Position numbers and translations under genes: made by a program
Source of the DNA: an uncultured Ruminiclostridium sp.
GTDB taxonomy: Bacteria > Bacillota > Clostridia > Oscillospirales > Ruminococcaceae
Direction: 5' to 3'
Assembly (NCBI GenBank): GCA_949878745.1
Contig: CATLBH010000003.1
Span: 49,958 to 113,957, forward strand
DNA: 64,000 nt
The notes under the pieces: model-generated
The model's input: the letters and a program-made list of their open reading frames with translations, nothing else
Database searches by the model: none
What the model was told of the DNA's origin: nothing
In this document: positions 42,903 through 50,731 of the stretch, in pieces
Layout: each line of letters begins with the position of its first letter
Position numbering within the stretch: the first letter of the stretch is position 1

Positions 42903-43322
42903 TCAAAGACCCATTTCCATAGCGGCGGCAAGCAGCTCCTTCATATCCAGAGAGGAATTGAACTTGTCCCAGCTTTCCTTATCCCAGATCTCGGCTCTGC
43001 CCTCAAGGCCTACTATTACTATGTCCGTTTTAAGCTGAGCGTATTCACGCAGGGGGGCGGGAATAAGCGCGCGCCCCTGTTTATCCGGTTCTATCTCGAA
43101 GGCGCTTCCGAAGAGGAAACGCTGTATTACCGCGGTTTTTACCTGGGGCATTTCCCGTATGGACTTTACGAGAGCTTCCCAGTCCGTTTTTGAGTACACT
43201 TTTATACACTGTTTGTCAATGGTTTTTGAGATGACAAAGGAAGAGCCCAACTCCTCGCGAAGCTTTACGGGAAAATTCATACGGCCTTTGGGGTCGAGTG
43301 TGCTTTTAAATTCGCCTAACAC
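42903..43322 (-). CDS. mraZ: MraZ, transcriptional regulator of the dcw cluster
   Basis: A 139-residue protein with two AbrB-like DXXXR units: DPKGRMNFP at about 10-18 and DKQGRALIP at about 80-88. It forms a ring that binds repeated GTGG boxes before its own gene. Three such boxes lie 100-150 bases upstream, so self-control of the whole division cluster is likely. Confidence 0.95.
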   Translation of the reverse strand: MLGEFKSTLDPKGRMNFPVKLREELGSSFVISKTIDKQCIKVYSKTDWEALVKSIREMPQVKTAVIQRFLFGSAFEIEPDKQGRALIPAPLREYAQLKTDIVIVGLEGRAEIWDKESWDKFNSSLDMKELLAAAMEMGL

Positions 43323-43424
43323 GGCAGTTTTCCCTCCTTCCTTCTTATCCCTTCTTATCGCGAATCCGATTGAATCGCCGTTTTTCCTTTTGTGAAAGGG
43401 TTTTTCATTAAAATTAATTTTTCA

Positions 43425-43485
43425 CCACAAAAGTGACGGTTTTTCCACTAAGATAAATTATACACCACAAAGAGGGAAAAATCAA
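43425..43485 (-). promoter_or_regulatory. dcw promoter with three GTGG (MraZ-type) boxes 20 bp apart
   Basis: Minus strand TTGATT (43480-43485), 17 bases, TATAAT (43457-43462). GTGG occurs at 43465-43468, 43445-43448 and 43425-43428, exactly 20 bases apart, each preceded by T-rich sequence (TTTGTGG, TTAGTGG, TTTGTGG). The first is within the spacer. Known MraZ operators have 10-bp spacing; two helical turns would keep the same face of the DNA. Confidence 0.65.
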
Positions 43486-43705
43486 CCTTTTGAAATTATT
43501 ATCACAGGGAAAAAACGAAAAAAATTCTAAGGTTTTTTTGTAGAAAGTGCATAAAATTTAAGGTCGGATTTTGGAGAGAATAGAGATTTTTCTATATGTT
43601 GTGGAGCGGGAGGGGGTTGACGGGGATATGTAGGGAGTGGTGAGGGGTGGTTTTTTTATTCGGTTTTCAATGAGCGGCCTCGGCGTGTAGGACGAGGAGT
43701 TCCTA

Positions 43706-43764
43706 ATACTAATCTTTGGTCGGATTATAGACAAAAAATGTTTACCAAAAATTAGTATTAGGAA
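43706..43764. repeat. twin-hairpin family, single-hairpin copy F
   Basis: TAATACTAATCTTTGG, a loop with ATTATAGACAAAAAATG, then CCAAAAATTAGTATTA. It equals the first hairpin of copies B and D without the core and second hairpin. Nothing else is recognised in the GT-rich 43500-43700 stretch. Confidence 0.75.
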
Positions 43765-43785
43765 TTTTCGTAAAGTGTTGGGGTA

Positions 43786-43830
43786 TCAGGGGGGAGTGTT
43801 TTTAGTCTTGTTTTTTATGAGCTCTGACAT
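43786..43830 (-). pseudogene. 14-codon ORF with full expression signals, probably a truncated gene
   Basis: Promoter (43872-43900), AAAGGAG 6 bases before ATG, then MSELIKNKTKNTPP and TGA. The stop follows a run of six C (minus strand); losing one C would extend the peptide to PPDTPTLYENS before it meets the repeat at 43706. I infer a small gene damaged by slippage and by the repeat insertion. No family recognised. Confidence 0.4.
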
Positions 43831-43871
43831 TGGAAACTCCTTTCTTTTTATTTTCCTTTGTGTCGATTTAT

Positions 43872-43900
43872 ATTATACTTAAATCGGAGAGAAATGTCAA
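43872..43900 (-). promoter_or_regulatory. consensus promoter of the truncated small gene
   Basis: TTGACA (43895-43900), 17 bases, TATAAT (43872-43877): a full consensus match, 40 bases before the ribosome site. Confidence 0.75.
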
Positions 43901-44010
43901 GGGGGAGGGAGGATTTTCGGATAGGTGCACAATGAGTAGGAGAATTTTGTGGGCGGGGGTTGTGTATTATTACGATACTTGTTAAGTTTTATTAAGATAT
44001 TATTGGACGT

Positions 44011-44046
44011 AAAAGGGGAAGCTCTTTATTGGGGGCTTCCCCTTTT
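44011..44046. terminator. bidirectional terminator-like hairpin
   Basis: AAAAGGGGAAGC and its exact complement around a 12-base loop, with A and T runs on both sides. No gene ends here on either strand, so it may mark a lost gene or an unseen small RNA. Confidence 0.65.
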
Positions 44047-44068
44047 TGAAAAATCCGGCTGTTTCTTT

Positions 44069-44296
44069 AGAAACTGTTCCAGTAGGAATGGTGTGCGGAT
44101 TTTTGACGCTACGTCAATGTCAAGTGGTTTTTTTAGAAACTGTTCCAATAGGAATGGTGTGCGGATTTTCGAGCATATTTTGTTGATGACAAGGCAAAAA
44201 TCCGCAGGCGGGCTGTCGCCCGTCAAGGATTTTTTACGCAGTCAGCGGCAAAATATGCCGAAAAGACGTGCGCCAATTCCTATTGGAACAGTTTCT
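44069..44296. repeat. family-1 element: intact copy plus a partial copy in tandem
   Basis: Bases 44135-44296 have perfect 21-bp inverted ends (AGAAACTGTTCC...). A second left end (one base different) at 44069 is followed by about 45 unrelated bases. The inner sequence (GGATTTTCGAGCA to GACAAGGCAAAA) matches the element at 551. The ends of the two copies differ from each other yet each stays perfectly self-complementary. Confidence 0.8.
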
Positions 44297-44380
44297 TAAT
44301 ATTTTAAAATCTGTGTCATATTTTCTTCCGGCGAATAAAATAACAGTGTATAAAACCAACTACACAAGGGAGAGAAAAAA

Positions 44381-45328
44381 ATGACCCTTTTAAAAAAGAG
44401 AGTGCCTTGTCTATTAACGGCGGTACTTACAATTTCTTTCTTTTTAACCTTAAGCGCCTGCGCCGACGTTTCGTCGTCCGACGATAAAGAAACCGTTACC
44501 GTAGTTTCCACAACCACAATGCTGACCGACCTCACAAAGCAAATCGGCGGCGATAAAGTGACCGTTTACGGACTTATGGGAAGCGGGGTGGATCCGCATC
44601 AATACCGGGCTTCGGCGGGTGACATAACGAAAATGACACGCGCGGATATGGTGGTGTACAGCGGGCTTCATTTGGAGGGAAAAATGGGGGACGTTATTTC
44701 GGCTCAGGAAGAAAGCGGAAAAAAGGTGGTCTGCGCTTCCGAAGGGATAGCCGAGGACAGACTTATAATAAACGACGGCATACCCGATCCCCATATTTGG
44801 TTCGACGTTTCTCTCTGGAAGGAGGCGGCGAAGACGGTGGAGAAGGGGCTGGAGGAGCTTGATCCCGATAACGGGGAGTATTACGCGGAAAAACTCGTTT
44901 CCTATACGGAAGAGCTGGATAAGCTGGAGGAATACGTAAGGGAAAAAGCGGGGGAGGTGCCCGAAGAAAAGAGAGTACTTATAACCGCGCATGACGCTTT
45001 CGGTTATTTCGGAAGGGCTTACGGCTTCGAGGTGAAGGGGTTACAGGGAATAAGCACCGTCTCCGAAGCGGGAACGGCGGACGTGAGCCGACTGGCGGAT
45101 TATATCGCCGAAAACGGGATAGGGGCGGTTTTCGTGGAGAGCAGTCTTCCGGTTAAAAATATAGAAGCTTTGATAGAGGCGGTAAAGGCGAGGGGCTTTG
45201 AAACAAGGCTCGGGGGGTATTTGTACAGCGATTCCATAGGAGACGGGAAAAGCGGAACGGATACTTATATTTCCGCTTTTAAGCATAATATTGACACGAT
45301 AGCGGAAGAGCTTAATACTATTGATTGA
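44381..45328 (+). CDS. Mn/Zn ABC transporter substrate-binding lipoprotein (TroA/MntA type)
   Basis: A 315-residue lipoprotein (lipobox LSAC, Cys27) of the cluster A-I metal-binding family. Expected ligands are seen in GVDPHQYRAS (first His), IPDPHIWFDV (second His), ITAHDAFGYFG (third His) and LYSDSIGDG (Asp). There is no His-rich loop, which leans towards Mn as in TroA/MntA rather than ZnuA. The last codons (NTID and stop) overlap the repeat at 45313. It precedes genes for ATPase and two permeases. No clear MntR/Zur operator was found. Confidence 0.9.
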   Translation: MTLLKKRVPCLLTAVLTISFFLTLSACADVSSSDDKETVTVVSTTTMLTDLTKQIGGDKVTVYGLMGSGVDPHQYRASAGDITKMTRADMVVYSGLHLEGKMGDVISAQEESGKKVVCASEGIAEDRLIINDGIPDPHIWFDVSLWKEAAKTVEKGLEELDPDNGEYYAEKLVSYTEELDKLEEYVREKAGEVPEEKRVLITAHDAFGYFGRAYGFEVKGLQGISTVSEAGTADVSRLADYIAENGIGAVFVESSLPVKNIEALIEAVKARGFETRLGGYLYSDSIGDGKSGTDTYISAFKHNIDTIAEELNTID

Positions 45329-45424
45329 TTAAAAATTGGATAAATGGTTTTTAATCGGTTAATAGTGCTTTGGGTGTAATAATAATTTTGACTTTGATTT
45401 TATCCTGTGTCAAAATGATTATTA
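45313..45424. repeat. twin-hairpin repeat, copy E (diverged)
   Basis: AATACTATTGATTGATTAAAAA pairs with TTTTTAATCGGTTAATAGT (first hairpin), the core reads TTAATAGTGCTTTGGGTGTAAT, and the second hairpin is TAATAATAATTTTGAC with GTCAAAATGATTATTA. The arms share no sequence with copies A or B, while the core and layout are kept. It covers the last codons of the troA-type gene. Confidence 0.75.
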
Positions 45425-45585
45425 GGGCGTATCTGAAAACTAAGCAATCTTGTGCAATTTCGCTAAATGCGTGAGGATTTCAAGGAAAAAAGCGCAGGAA
45501 TACTAAAGTATTCCGAGTATTTTTGACGCAGAAAGCGTCCGCAGTCAGTAGAAATTATGCAAATTGCGACTTTTCGGATAGCCCC
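45425..45585. repeat. 161-bp element with 15-bp inverted ends (family 2)
   Basis: GGGCGTATCTGAAAA at the left and TTTTCGGATAGCCCC at the right (two mismatches). Inside is a hairpin GGAATACTAAAGTATTCC and matching GACGC segments. It abuts copy E and separates the substrate-binding gene from the ATPase gene of the metal importer. No other copy in this window. Confidence 0.65.
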
Positions 45586-45643
45586 CAGTATAAATAAAAA
45601 CAAATTCTGAAATTACGTATTTATCGGAAAGGATAAGAGATAT

Positions 45644-46384
45644 ATGAATAATTCAGCGGAAAACGAATACGCGGTGGAGGTCAGTCGGCTCACCGTGGCC
45701 TATGACTCGAAGCCCGTTTTGTCGAATGTGGATCTGGAGTTGCCGAGGGGCATGCTTACGGCGGTGATGGGGCCGAACGGAGCGGGGAAAACGACACTGA
45801 TAAAGGCGATGCTGGGGCTTATTCCCACGGTTAACGGTAAGATAAGCTTCCCCGAAATAAAAGGGAAAAAGCCCTGTATAGGCTATGTTCCTCAGAGCGA
45901 AAGCGCCGATTGGGATTTTCCCGTTTCCGTGCTCGATGTGGTGACAATGGGGTGTTACGGAAGATTGGGGTGGATAAAAAGACCTCGGCGGGAGGATAGG
46001 GAATTCGCCATGGAATGTTTGAAAAAGACGGGCATGGAGGATTACGCCGACCGACAGATAAGCCGACTTTCGGGGGGGCAGCAGCAGCGCACCTTTCTGG
46101 CCCGCGCTTTGGCGCAAAAGGCGGATATTTACCTGATGGACGAACCGTTTAAGGGAGTGGACAACGCGACGGAAAGGTCGATAATCGACCTGCTGAAGGA
46201 GCTTCGAAGCGAGGGAAAAACGGTGGTGGCCGTACATCACGATCTGTCCACCGTCAGCGACTATTTTGATTGGGTAACATTGATAAATATAAAGGTTGTG
46301 GCAAGCGGAGAAGTTAGGAAGGTATTTACCGACGAGAATCTGACCCGTACATACCGCGCCGCGAATGTGGGGAATTTTATATGA
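45644..46384 (+). CDS. Mn/Zn ABC transporter ATPase
   Basis: A 246-residue ATPase: Walker A GPNGAGKT (43-50), Q-loop in YVPQSESADWDFP, signature LSGGQQQR (142-149), and Walker B YLMDEPF with an adjoining Lys-Gly-Val-Asp D-loop. It matches TroB/MntB. It overlaps the next permease gene by ATGA. Confidence 0.94.
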   Translation: MNNSAENEYAVEVSRLTVAYDSKPVLSNVDLELPRGMLTAVMGPNGAGKTTLIKAMLGLIPTVNGKISFPEIKGKKPCIGYVPQSESADWDFPVSVLDVVTMGCYGRLGWIKRPRREDREFAMECLKKTGMEDYADRQISRLSGGQQQRTFLARALAQKADIYLMDEPFKGVDNATERSIIDLLKELRSEGKTVVAVHHDLSTVSDYFDWVTLINIKVVASGEVRKVFTDENLTRTYRAANVGNFI

Positions 46385-47307
46385 CGGTTTTTAAGGATTA
46401 TACTTTTATCGTGGTGGCGCTGGGCTGCCTGGCTTTGGGAGGGATCAGCGGAGTAATAGGAAGCTTCGCGGTGCTCAGAAAGCAAAGTCTTTTGGGGGAC
46501 GGGGTGAGTCATGCCGCGCTTCCCGGGGTGGTGGCGGCGTTTTTGCTCACGGGGATAAAAAATACCGCCGTTTTGTTGGCGGGGGCGCTTTTTTCGGGGC
46601 TGACGGCGGCGCTTTTGATTTCCTTTACGGTAAAAAAGACGAAGGTAAGGTTTGACGCCGCTTTGGCCACGGTGATGTCCTCGTTTTTCGGCTTGGGAAC
46701 CGTGCTTTTGACCTGCGCGCAAAAGCTGCCCGACGCTACGCAGGCGGGGTTAAGCGCCTTTATTTACGGGCAGGCTTCAGCGATGCTCAAAAGCGACGTG
46801 CTTTTGATTCTCGTGTGTTCGGGGTTTTTGCTTTTGGGGGTAATACTTTTCTGGAAGGAATTTAAGGTTTTTTCCTTTGACCCGGAGTTCGCGGTGCAGT
46901 CGGGTTATCCCGAAAAGCCGCTCAGCCTTGTCTTGTCGCTTATGACGGTAATAACCGTGATTTTGGGGATTCAGACGGTGGGGGTGGTGCTGATGAGCGC
47001 GATGCTGATCGCGCCCGCCGCCGCGGCGAGACAGTGGAGCGACAGGCTGAGCGTTATGGTAGTTCTGGCGGCGCTGTTCGGGGGAGCTTCCGGCGTATTG
47101 GGCGCTTACGCCAGCGCGGTGGGGGAGGGGCTTCCCACGGGACCCGCCATTGTCGTAGTCTCGGGACTTACGGTGGCAGCCAGCGTTTTATTTGCTCCCA
47201 AAAGAGGAGTCATAAGCCGTATAATGAAAAGAAAGATGAACAGGCTCAGGCTGACGGTGAGCTTCGGAGGGGAAAGTAAGGATAACGAAGGGAGGGGGAA
47301 CAATTGA
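46381..47307 (+). CDS. Mn/Zn ABC transporter permease 1
   Basis: A 308-residue ABC-3 family permease with about eight helices, containing GGISGVIGSFAVLRKQSLLGDGVSHAALPGV near the N-terminus, the typical EAA-like stretch of metal permeases. Matches TroC. Overlaps both neighbours by 4 bases. Confidence 0.93.
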   Translation: MTVFKDYTFIVVALGCLALGGISGVIGSFAVLRKQSLLGDGVSHAALPGVVAAFLLTGIKNTAVLLAGALFSGLTAALLISFTVKKTKVRFDAALATVMSSFFGLGTVLLTCAQKLPDATQAGLSAFIYGQASAMLKSDVLLILVCSGFLLLGVILFWKEFKVFSFDPEFAVQSGYPEKPLSLVLSLMTVITVILGIQTVGVVLMSAMLIAPAAAARQWSDRLSVMVVLAALFGGASGVLGAYASAVGEGLPTGPAIVVVSGLTVAASVLFAPKRGVISRIMKRKMNRLRLTVSFGGESKDNEGRGNN

Positions 47308-48167
47308 GCGCGTCTTTGGAGATACAGCTTATAGCGGCGTTTACGGCGGCGGCCTGCGCCATTCCCGGTGTGTTCCTGCTGCTTCGGAAAATGAGTATGG
47401 TAAGCGACAGTATCACTCATACGATACTTTTGGGAATAGTGCTGGCGTTTTTCGCGGTAAACGACTTGTCCTCCCCTTTTTTGCTGATAGGAGCGGCGGC
47501 AATGGGGCCGATCACGGTGTGGCTCACCGAGCTTCTTTCCAAAACAAGAACGGTTTCGGAGGACGCGGCCACGGGGATAGTTTTTCCGCTTCTTTTTTCG
47601 GCGGCGGTGATATTGATCACAAAATACGCGGGTACGGCGCATTTGGACACCGACTCGGTGCTGTTGGGGGAGCTGGCGTTCGCGCCCTTTGACAGAATGG
47701 TGATTTTCGGCTTTGACTTGGGGGCAAAGGGGCTCTACGTTAGCGGAAGCCTGCTCCTTATAAATATAGTGTTTACGGCGGTGTTTTATAAGGAATTGCA
47801 GGTGGTTTCCTTCGATCCCGTATTGGCGGCGGTAATGGGATTTTCACCGGTTATTCTGCACTATTCGCTTATGACCGTGGCTTCCCTTACGGCCGTGGGG
47901 GCTTTTGAAGCGGTGGGGTCGGTTCTGGTGACGGCGTTTATGATTGCGCCCGCCGCTTCGGCGTATCTGATTACGGAAAATCTTAAGAAAATGCTGTTTA
48001 TCGCGGTGGGGATAGGGCTTTTAAGCGGGCTTCTCGGGTATCATACGGCGGTTTTGCTGGACGTTTCCATTGCGGGGTGTATGGCTTGTTGGACGGGGGT
48101 GTTTTTCGGGGGAGCGGTGGTTTGGAATTTGGTTTTGAGGAAGAGGAAAAGCGGGGTCAAGAGATAG
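47304..48167 (+). CDS. Mn/Zn ABC transporter permease 2
   Basis: A 287-residue ABC-3 permease, paralogous to the gene before it (PGVFLLLRKMSMVSDSITHTILLGI). Starts at TTG 47304, with GGGAGGGGG upstream, overlapping the previous stop (TTGA). Two distinct permeases form a TroCD-like heterodimer. Confidence 0.93.
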   Translation: MSASLEIQLIAAFTAAACAIPGVFLLLRKMSMVSDSITHTILLGIVLAFFAVNDLSSPFLLIGAAAMGPITVWLTELLSKTRTVSEDAATGIVFPLLFSAAVILITKYAGTAHLDTDSVLLGELAFAPFDRMVIFGFDLGAKGLYVSGSLLLINIVFTAVFYKELQVVSFDPVLAAVMGFSPVILHYSLMTVASLTAVGAFEAVGSVLVTAFMIAPAASAYLITENLKKMLFIAVGIGLLSGLLGYHTAVLLDVSIAGCMACWTGVFFGGAVVWNLVLRKRKSGVKR

Positions 48168-48173
48168 GAAGGG

Positions 48174-48195
48174 CGGCGGTTATTCCGCCGTTTTT
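48174..48195 (+). terminator. terminator of the metal importer operon
   Basis: CGGCGG / CCGCCG stem, 5-base loop, then TTTTT. It overlaps the last codons of the convergent methyltransferase gene. Confidence 0.75.
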
Positions 48196-49010
48196 CTTGC
48201 GTAAAGGGTGTTCATTGCGTGCTTATGGGGTACTCCTCCCGAATTACAGTCAAATACCTCTTCAAAGCAGCTTTCAATGTACCAATCATGATACAAGGTG
48301 AACAGCTCACCGCTTTTCCAGTTATATCTCTTTTCGTCTTTATCGGGAGGAATGGGAACAAAGGGTTTTTTCACAAAAACATTAAAGGCGTTTACACCGT
48401 TTTTTTCGGTATATTGCTTATAATTTTCAAAAATTTCAATACGCAGTTCGGGCTTGATAAAGTGAAAAACTCCGCTGGAAAAAAGAATATCGAATTTGCG
48501 GTCAATCCTAAAATCAATAAGGTCGGCCTTAAAAGCGTCGACTTTTACTTTCGCTTTTTCCGCCAGCCTCTTTGTTTTTTCCACTCCTTTTTCGGAAACG
48601 TCAAAGGCGCTGACGATATAGCCGCAGCGGGCAAAGAAAACGGCGTCCTTTCCCTCACCGCAGCCGATATCCAACAAACTCAGCGGGCGTATCGGAGGCA
48701 TAAGCTCAAGAATTTTCAGGCACATACGCGAGGGTCTTAATCCCCAATAATACTCGTCGGAATCATAGCGCTTCTCGTAGTCGTTTTCCGCGTCGAAGTT
48801 ATGGGGGCAGCCCATCAGACGATCTACGCTTATTTTTAAAACCGACGCTATGTCCGGAATCAGGCAGAGATCGGGGAGAGTCTGACCGGTTTCCCACTTG
48901 CTTACCGCCTGATAGGAAATGTTAAGCTTATTTGCCAGCTCCTGCTGAGTCAAGTTTTGTTCTTTTCGGTAACGGGCAATATTGGAACCAAGCGTTTTTT
49001 TGATTTCCAT
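48180..49010 (-). CDS. XRE helix-turn-helix fused to a TehB-like methyltransferase
   Basis: A 276-residue fusion. Residues 1-65 are a Cro/C1 DNA-binding domain (LTQQELANKLNISYQAVSKWE); 80-276 are a class I SAM methyltransferase with motif I LLDIGCGEGKD (112-122) and a TehB/thiopurine-methyltransferase-like arrangement (FDVSEKGVEK, FHFIKPE). Relatives methylate tellurite, selenite or thiols. A regulator joined to such an enzyme suggests that substrate handling and gene control are linked, but no target is known. It is convergent with the metal importer. Confidence 0.88.
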   Translation of the reverse strand: MEIKKTLGSNIARYRKEQNLTQQELANKLNISYQAVSKWETGQTLPDLCLIPDIASVLKISVDRLMGCPHNFDAENDYEKRYDSDEYYWGLRPSRMCLKILELMPPIRPLSLLDIGCGEGKDAVFFARCGYIVSAFDVSEKGVEKTKRLAEKAKVKVDAFKADLIDFRIDRKFDILFSSGVFHFIKPELRIEIFENYKQYTEKNGVNAFNVFVKKPFVPIPPDKDEKRYNWKSGELFTLYHDWYIESCFEEVFDCNSGGVPHKHAMNTLYARKTAE

Positions 49011-49215
49011 ATATGAATCCTCCTTTATGATTCTGCTATTATTGTAACAAATATACCAAAGGATTGCAATAACCGCTTATTTGAATTTTAGGGACGATTC
49101 AACCGTTTTTAAAGTGTTTAGAGGATTTGGCGAAAAAGGGAGTGGGATATTTTGTAAAAACAGGCTTTATATTTCGGGGGAAAATGTGAAAAATAGTTTA
49201 ATACAAAATTTTATA

Positions 49216-49244
49216 TTGATTTTTCTTTTGAATAATGTTAAAAT
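49216..49244 (+). promoter_or_regulatory. promoter of the sigma/anti-sigma operon
   Basis: TTGATT, 17 bases, TAAAAT, 140 bases before the sigma factor start. The rest of 49011-49384 shows no gene. Confidence 0.55.
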
Positions 49245-49384
49245 ATAGATAAGGGTGAATAACAAGATTTAGAAGAGAAGAAAAATTGTTAATTTAGCTT
49301 GTATAATATTTTATCTTGCACAATAATATAAGAAATCAATACATAGCAACTCGGTTTAATATTAACGAAATTAGGTATTATCCG

Positions 49385-49927
49385 ATGTTTTCGGTAATTA
49401 ACAACGATTCTCAAAGGAGGGCGTTGGAGGAATTTTATAAAAATTATAAAAACTGTTTCTTCAACATAGCAAACGTATATCTACATAACAAATACGACGC
49501 GGAGGACGCCGTTCAAGAAGCTTTCAGCGCAATAGCCCACAAGCCCGATATTTTTTTCGGCGTTTCCCCGACAAATAGGGTCGGCTTCATGGTCGCCGTT
49601 ATCAGAAACATTTCTTCGGATATGTTCAACAATAAGAATAAAGTGACGCTCGAGGAACTCGACGAAGAAGATTCTTACGACGATAACCCTTTTTCTTTTG
49701 AGGACGGCATAATCGGTAAGGTTTCAAGGGACAAGCTTAAAAAATTTATAGAGTCGCTTCCGCCGCTGCAGCGGGACGTATTAACGCTTAGGTGTCTGAT
49801 GGGATTTTCTACCGCCGAAACCGCCGAAAGTCTGAATATTTCCCAATCGGCTGTCAAGAAAAGGCTCCGATTGGCAAAAGAGTCCGTTCGCGAATATGTT
49901 CGGAAGGAGAATGAAATTTATGAATGA
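49385..49927 (+). CDS. ECF-type RNA polymerase sigma factor
   Basis: About 180 residues. Region 2 includes NKYDAEDAVQEAFSAIA (about 42-58); region 4 includes LPPLQRDVLTLRCLMGFSTAETAESLNISQSAVKKRLRLAKE (about 128-170). ATG 49385 gives the family length; a TTG 23 codons upstream is possible. The stop overlaps the next gene, a membrane protein that fits an anti-sigma factor. By position it should control the surface-protein genes that follow. Confidence 0.88.
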   Translation: MFSVINNDSQRRALEEFYKNYKNCFFNIANVYLHNKYDAEDAVQEAFSAIAHKPDIFFGVSPTNRVGFMVAVIRNISSDMFNNKNKVTLEELDEEDSYDDNPFSFEDGIIGKVSRDKLKKFIESLPPLQRDVLTLRCLMGFSTAETAESLNISQSAVKKRLRLAKESVREYVRKENEIYE

Positions 49928-50630
49928 GAGCGATTTCAAAAGTATATTGGCTGAAATCTGCGAAGAGGAAGCAGCCGAGCTTAACAGGGTTCCGCCGTTT
50001 AAGCCCTCACTTCGCCATAGGCGTGCTATGAAGCGTATATTTGTTTTATATGAGAAAAATACTTATGCGACAGCAAGCTCCCCCGCAATAGTTCTAACCC
50101 CGCAAATCAAGAATTTGCGATTTTGTAAAAGGGTTATAATTTTTTTCATCTTGATTTTATGCGCGGCGATAGTCACAGGTTTTACGATTGCCTTTTTTTC
50201 AAGAAACTTTTACGGGACGGTATACAATGACAGTACACAGATTTTCGCCGTAAATACGGAAAACTGTCTCACGACGATTGAATATGAATACTATCTTTCC
50301 GAATTGCCCGACGGGTTTGAAATGACTAAGCATGATTCTTTATCATTTGATGTCTATACCGTTTATGAAGATAAATCCTCGGGGAAACGCATTTCGTTCA
50401 GCCAATGCGCAAAAAATTGTTTTTCTCCCCATTACAACACGGAAAAGCATGATTTTGAAGAGATCGATGTTAACGGTCACGCCGGATTGTGTATTGACTT
50501 CAGTGATAATAAACACGACAGTTCGATAGTGGTATGGGATAACGGCGACTATATATTGGAAATTGTCGGAAATTTATCCAAAAATGAGCTTTTAATTTTA
50601 GCTGAAAGTGCCAAAATTTTGGAAAATTAG
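49920..50630 (+). CDS. membrane anti-sigma-like protein (DUF4367 type)
   Basis: About 236 residues: a cytoplasmic N-terminal part (1-70) that would bind the sigma factor, one helix (71-93, RVIIFFILILCAAIVTGFTIAFF), and an outside domain ending with a DUF4367-like stretch (VNGHAGLCIDF, VVWDNGDYILEIVGNLS). GAAGGAGA is 8 bases before ATG 49920. The 8-base overlap with the sigma gene is typical of sigma/anti-sigma pairs. The signal detected outside is unknown. Confidence 0.82.
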   Translation: MNESDFKSILAEICEEEAAELNRVPPFKPSLRHRRAMKRIFVLYEKNTYATASSPAIVLTPQIKNLRFCKRVIIFFILILCAAIVTGFTIAFFSRNFYGTVYNDSTQIFAVNTENCLTTIEYEYYLSELPDGFEMTKHDSLSFDVYTVYEDKSSGKRISFSQCAKNCFSPHYNTEKHDFEEIDVNGHAGLCIDFSDNKHDSSIVVWDNGDYILEIVGNLSKNELLILAESAKILEN

Positions 50631-50731
50631 ATTTTTGGGGGTACCTTTTTGACTCAAAAAAAGGATTAATATTATAGAGGGGTAAAAATCCTCGAAAAAT
50701 TTAATATTTTGACGAAAGGAAGTGATTTAAA

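Noticed and set aside
7621..45424. Idea that the twin hairpins are CRISPR repeats or riboswitches.
   Set aside because: They are dispersed single units at 3' ends, not arrays, and do not precede genes as switches do.
49011..49384. Possible Mn/Zn or CtsR operators in intergenic regions near the metal importer and clpC.
   Set aside because: No inverted repeat matching MntR/Zur boxes or CtsR heptads was seen near either gene.
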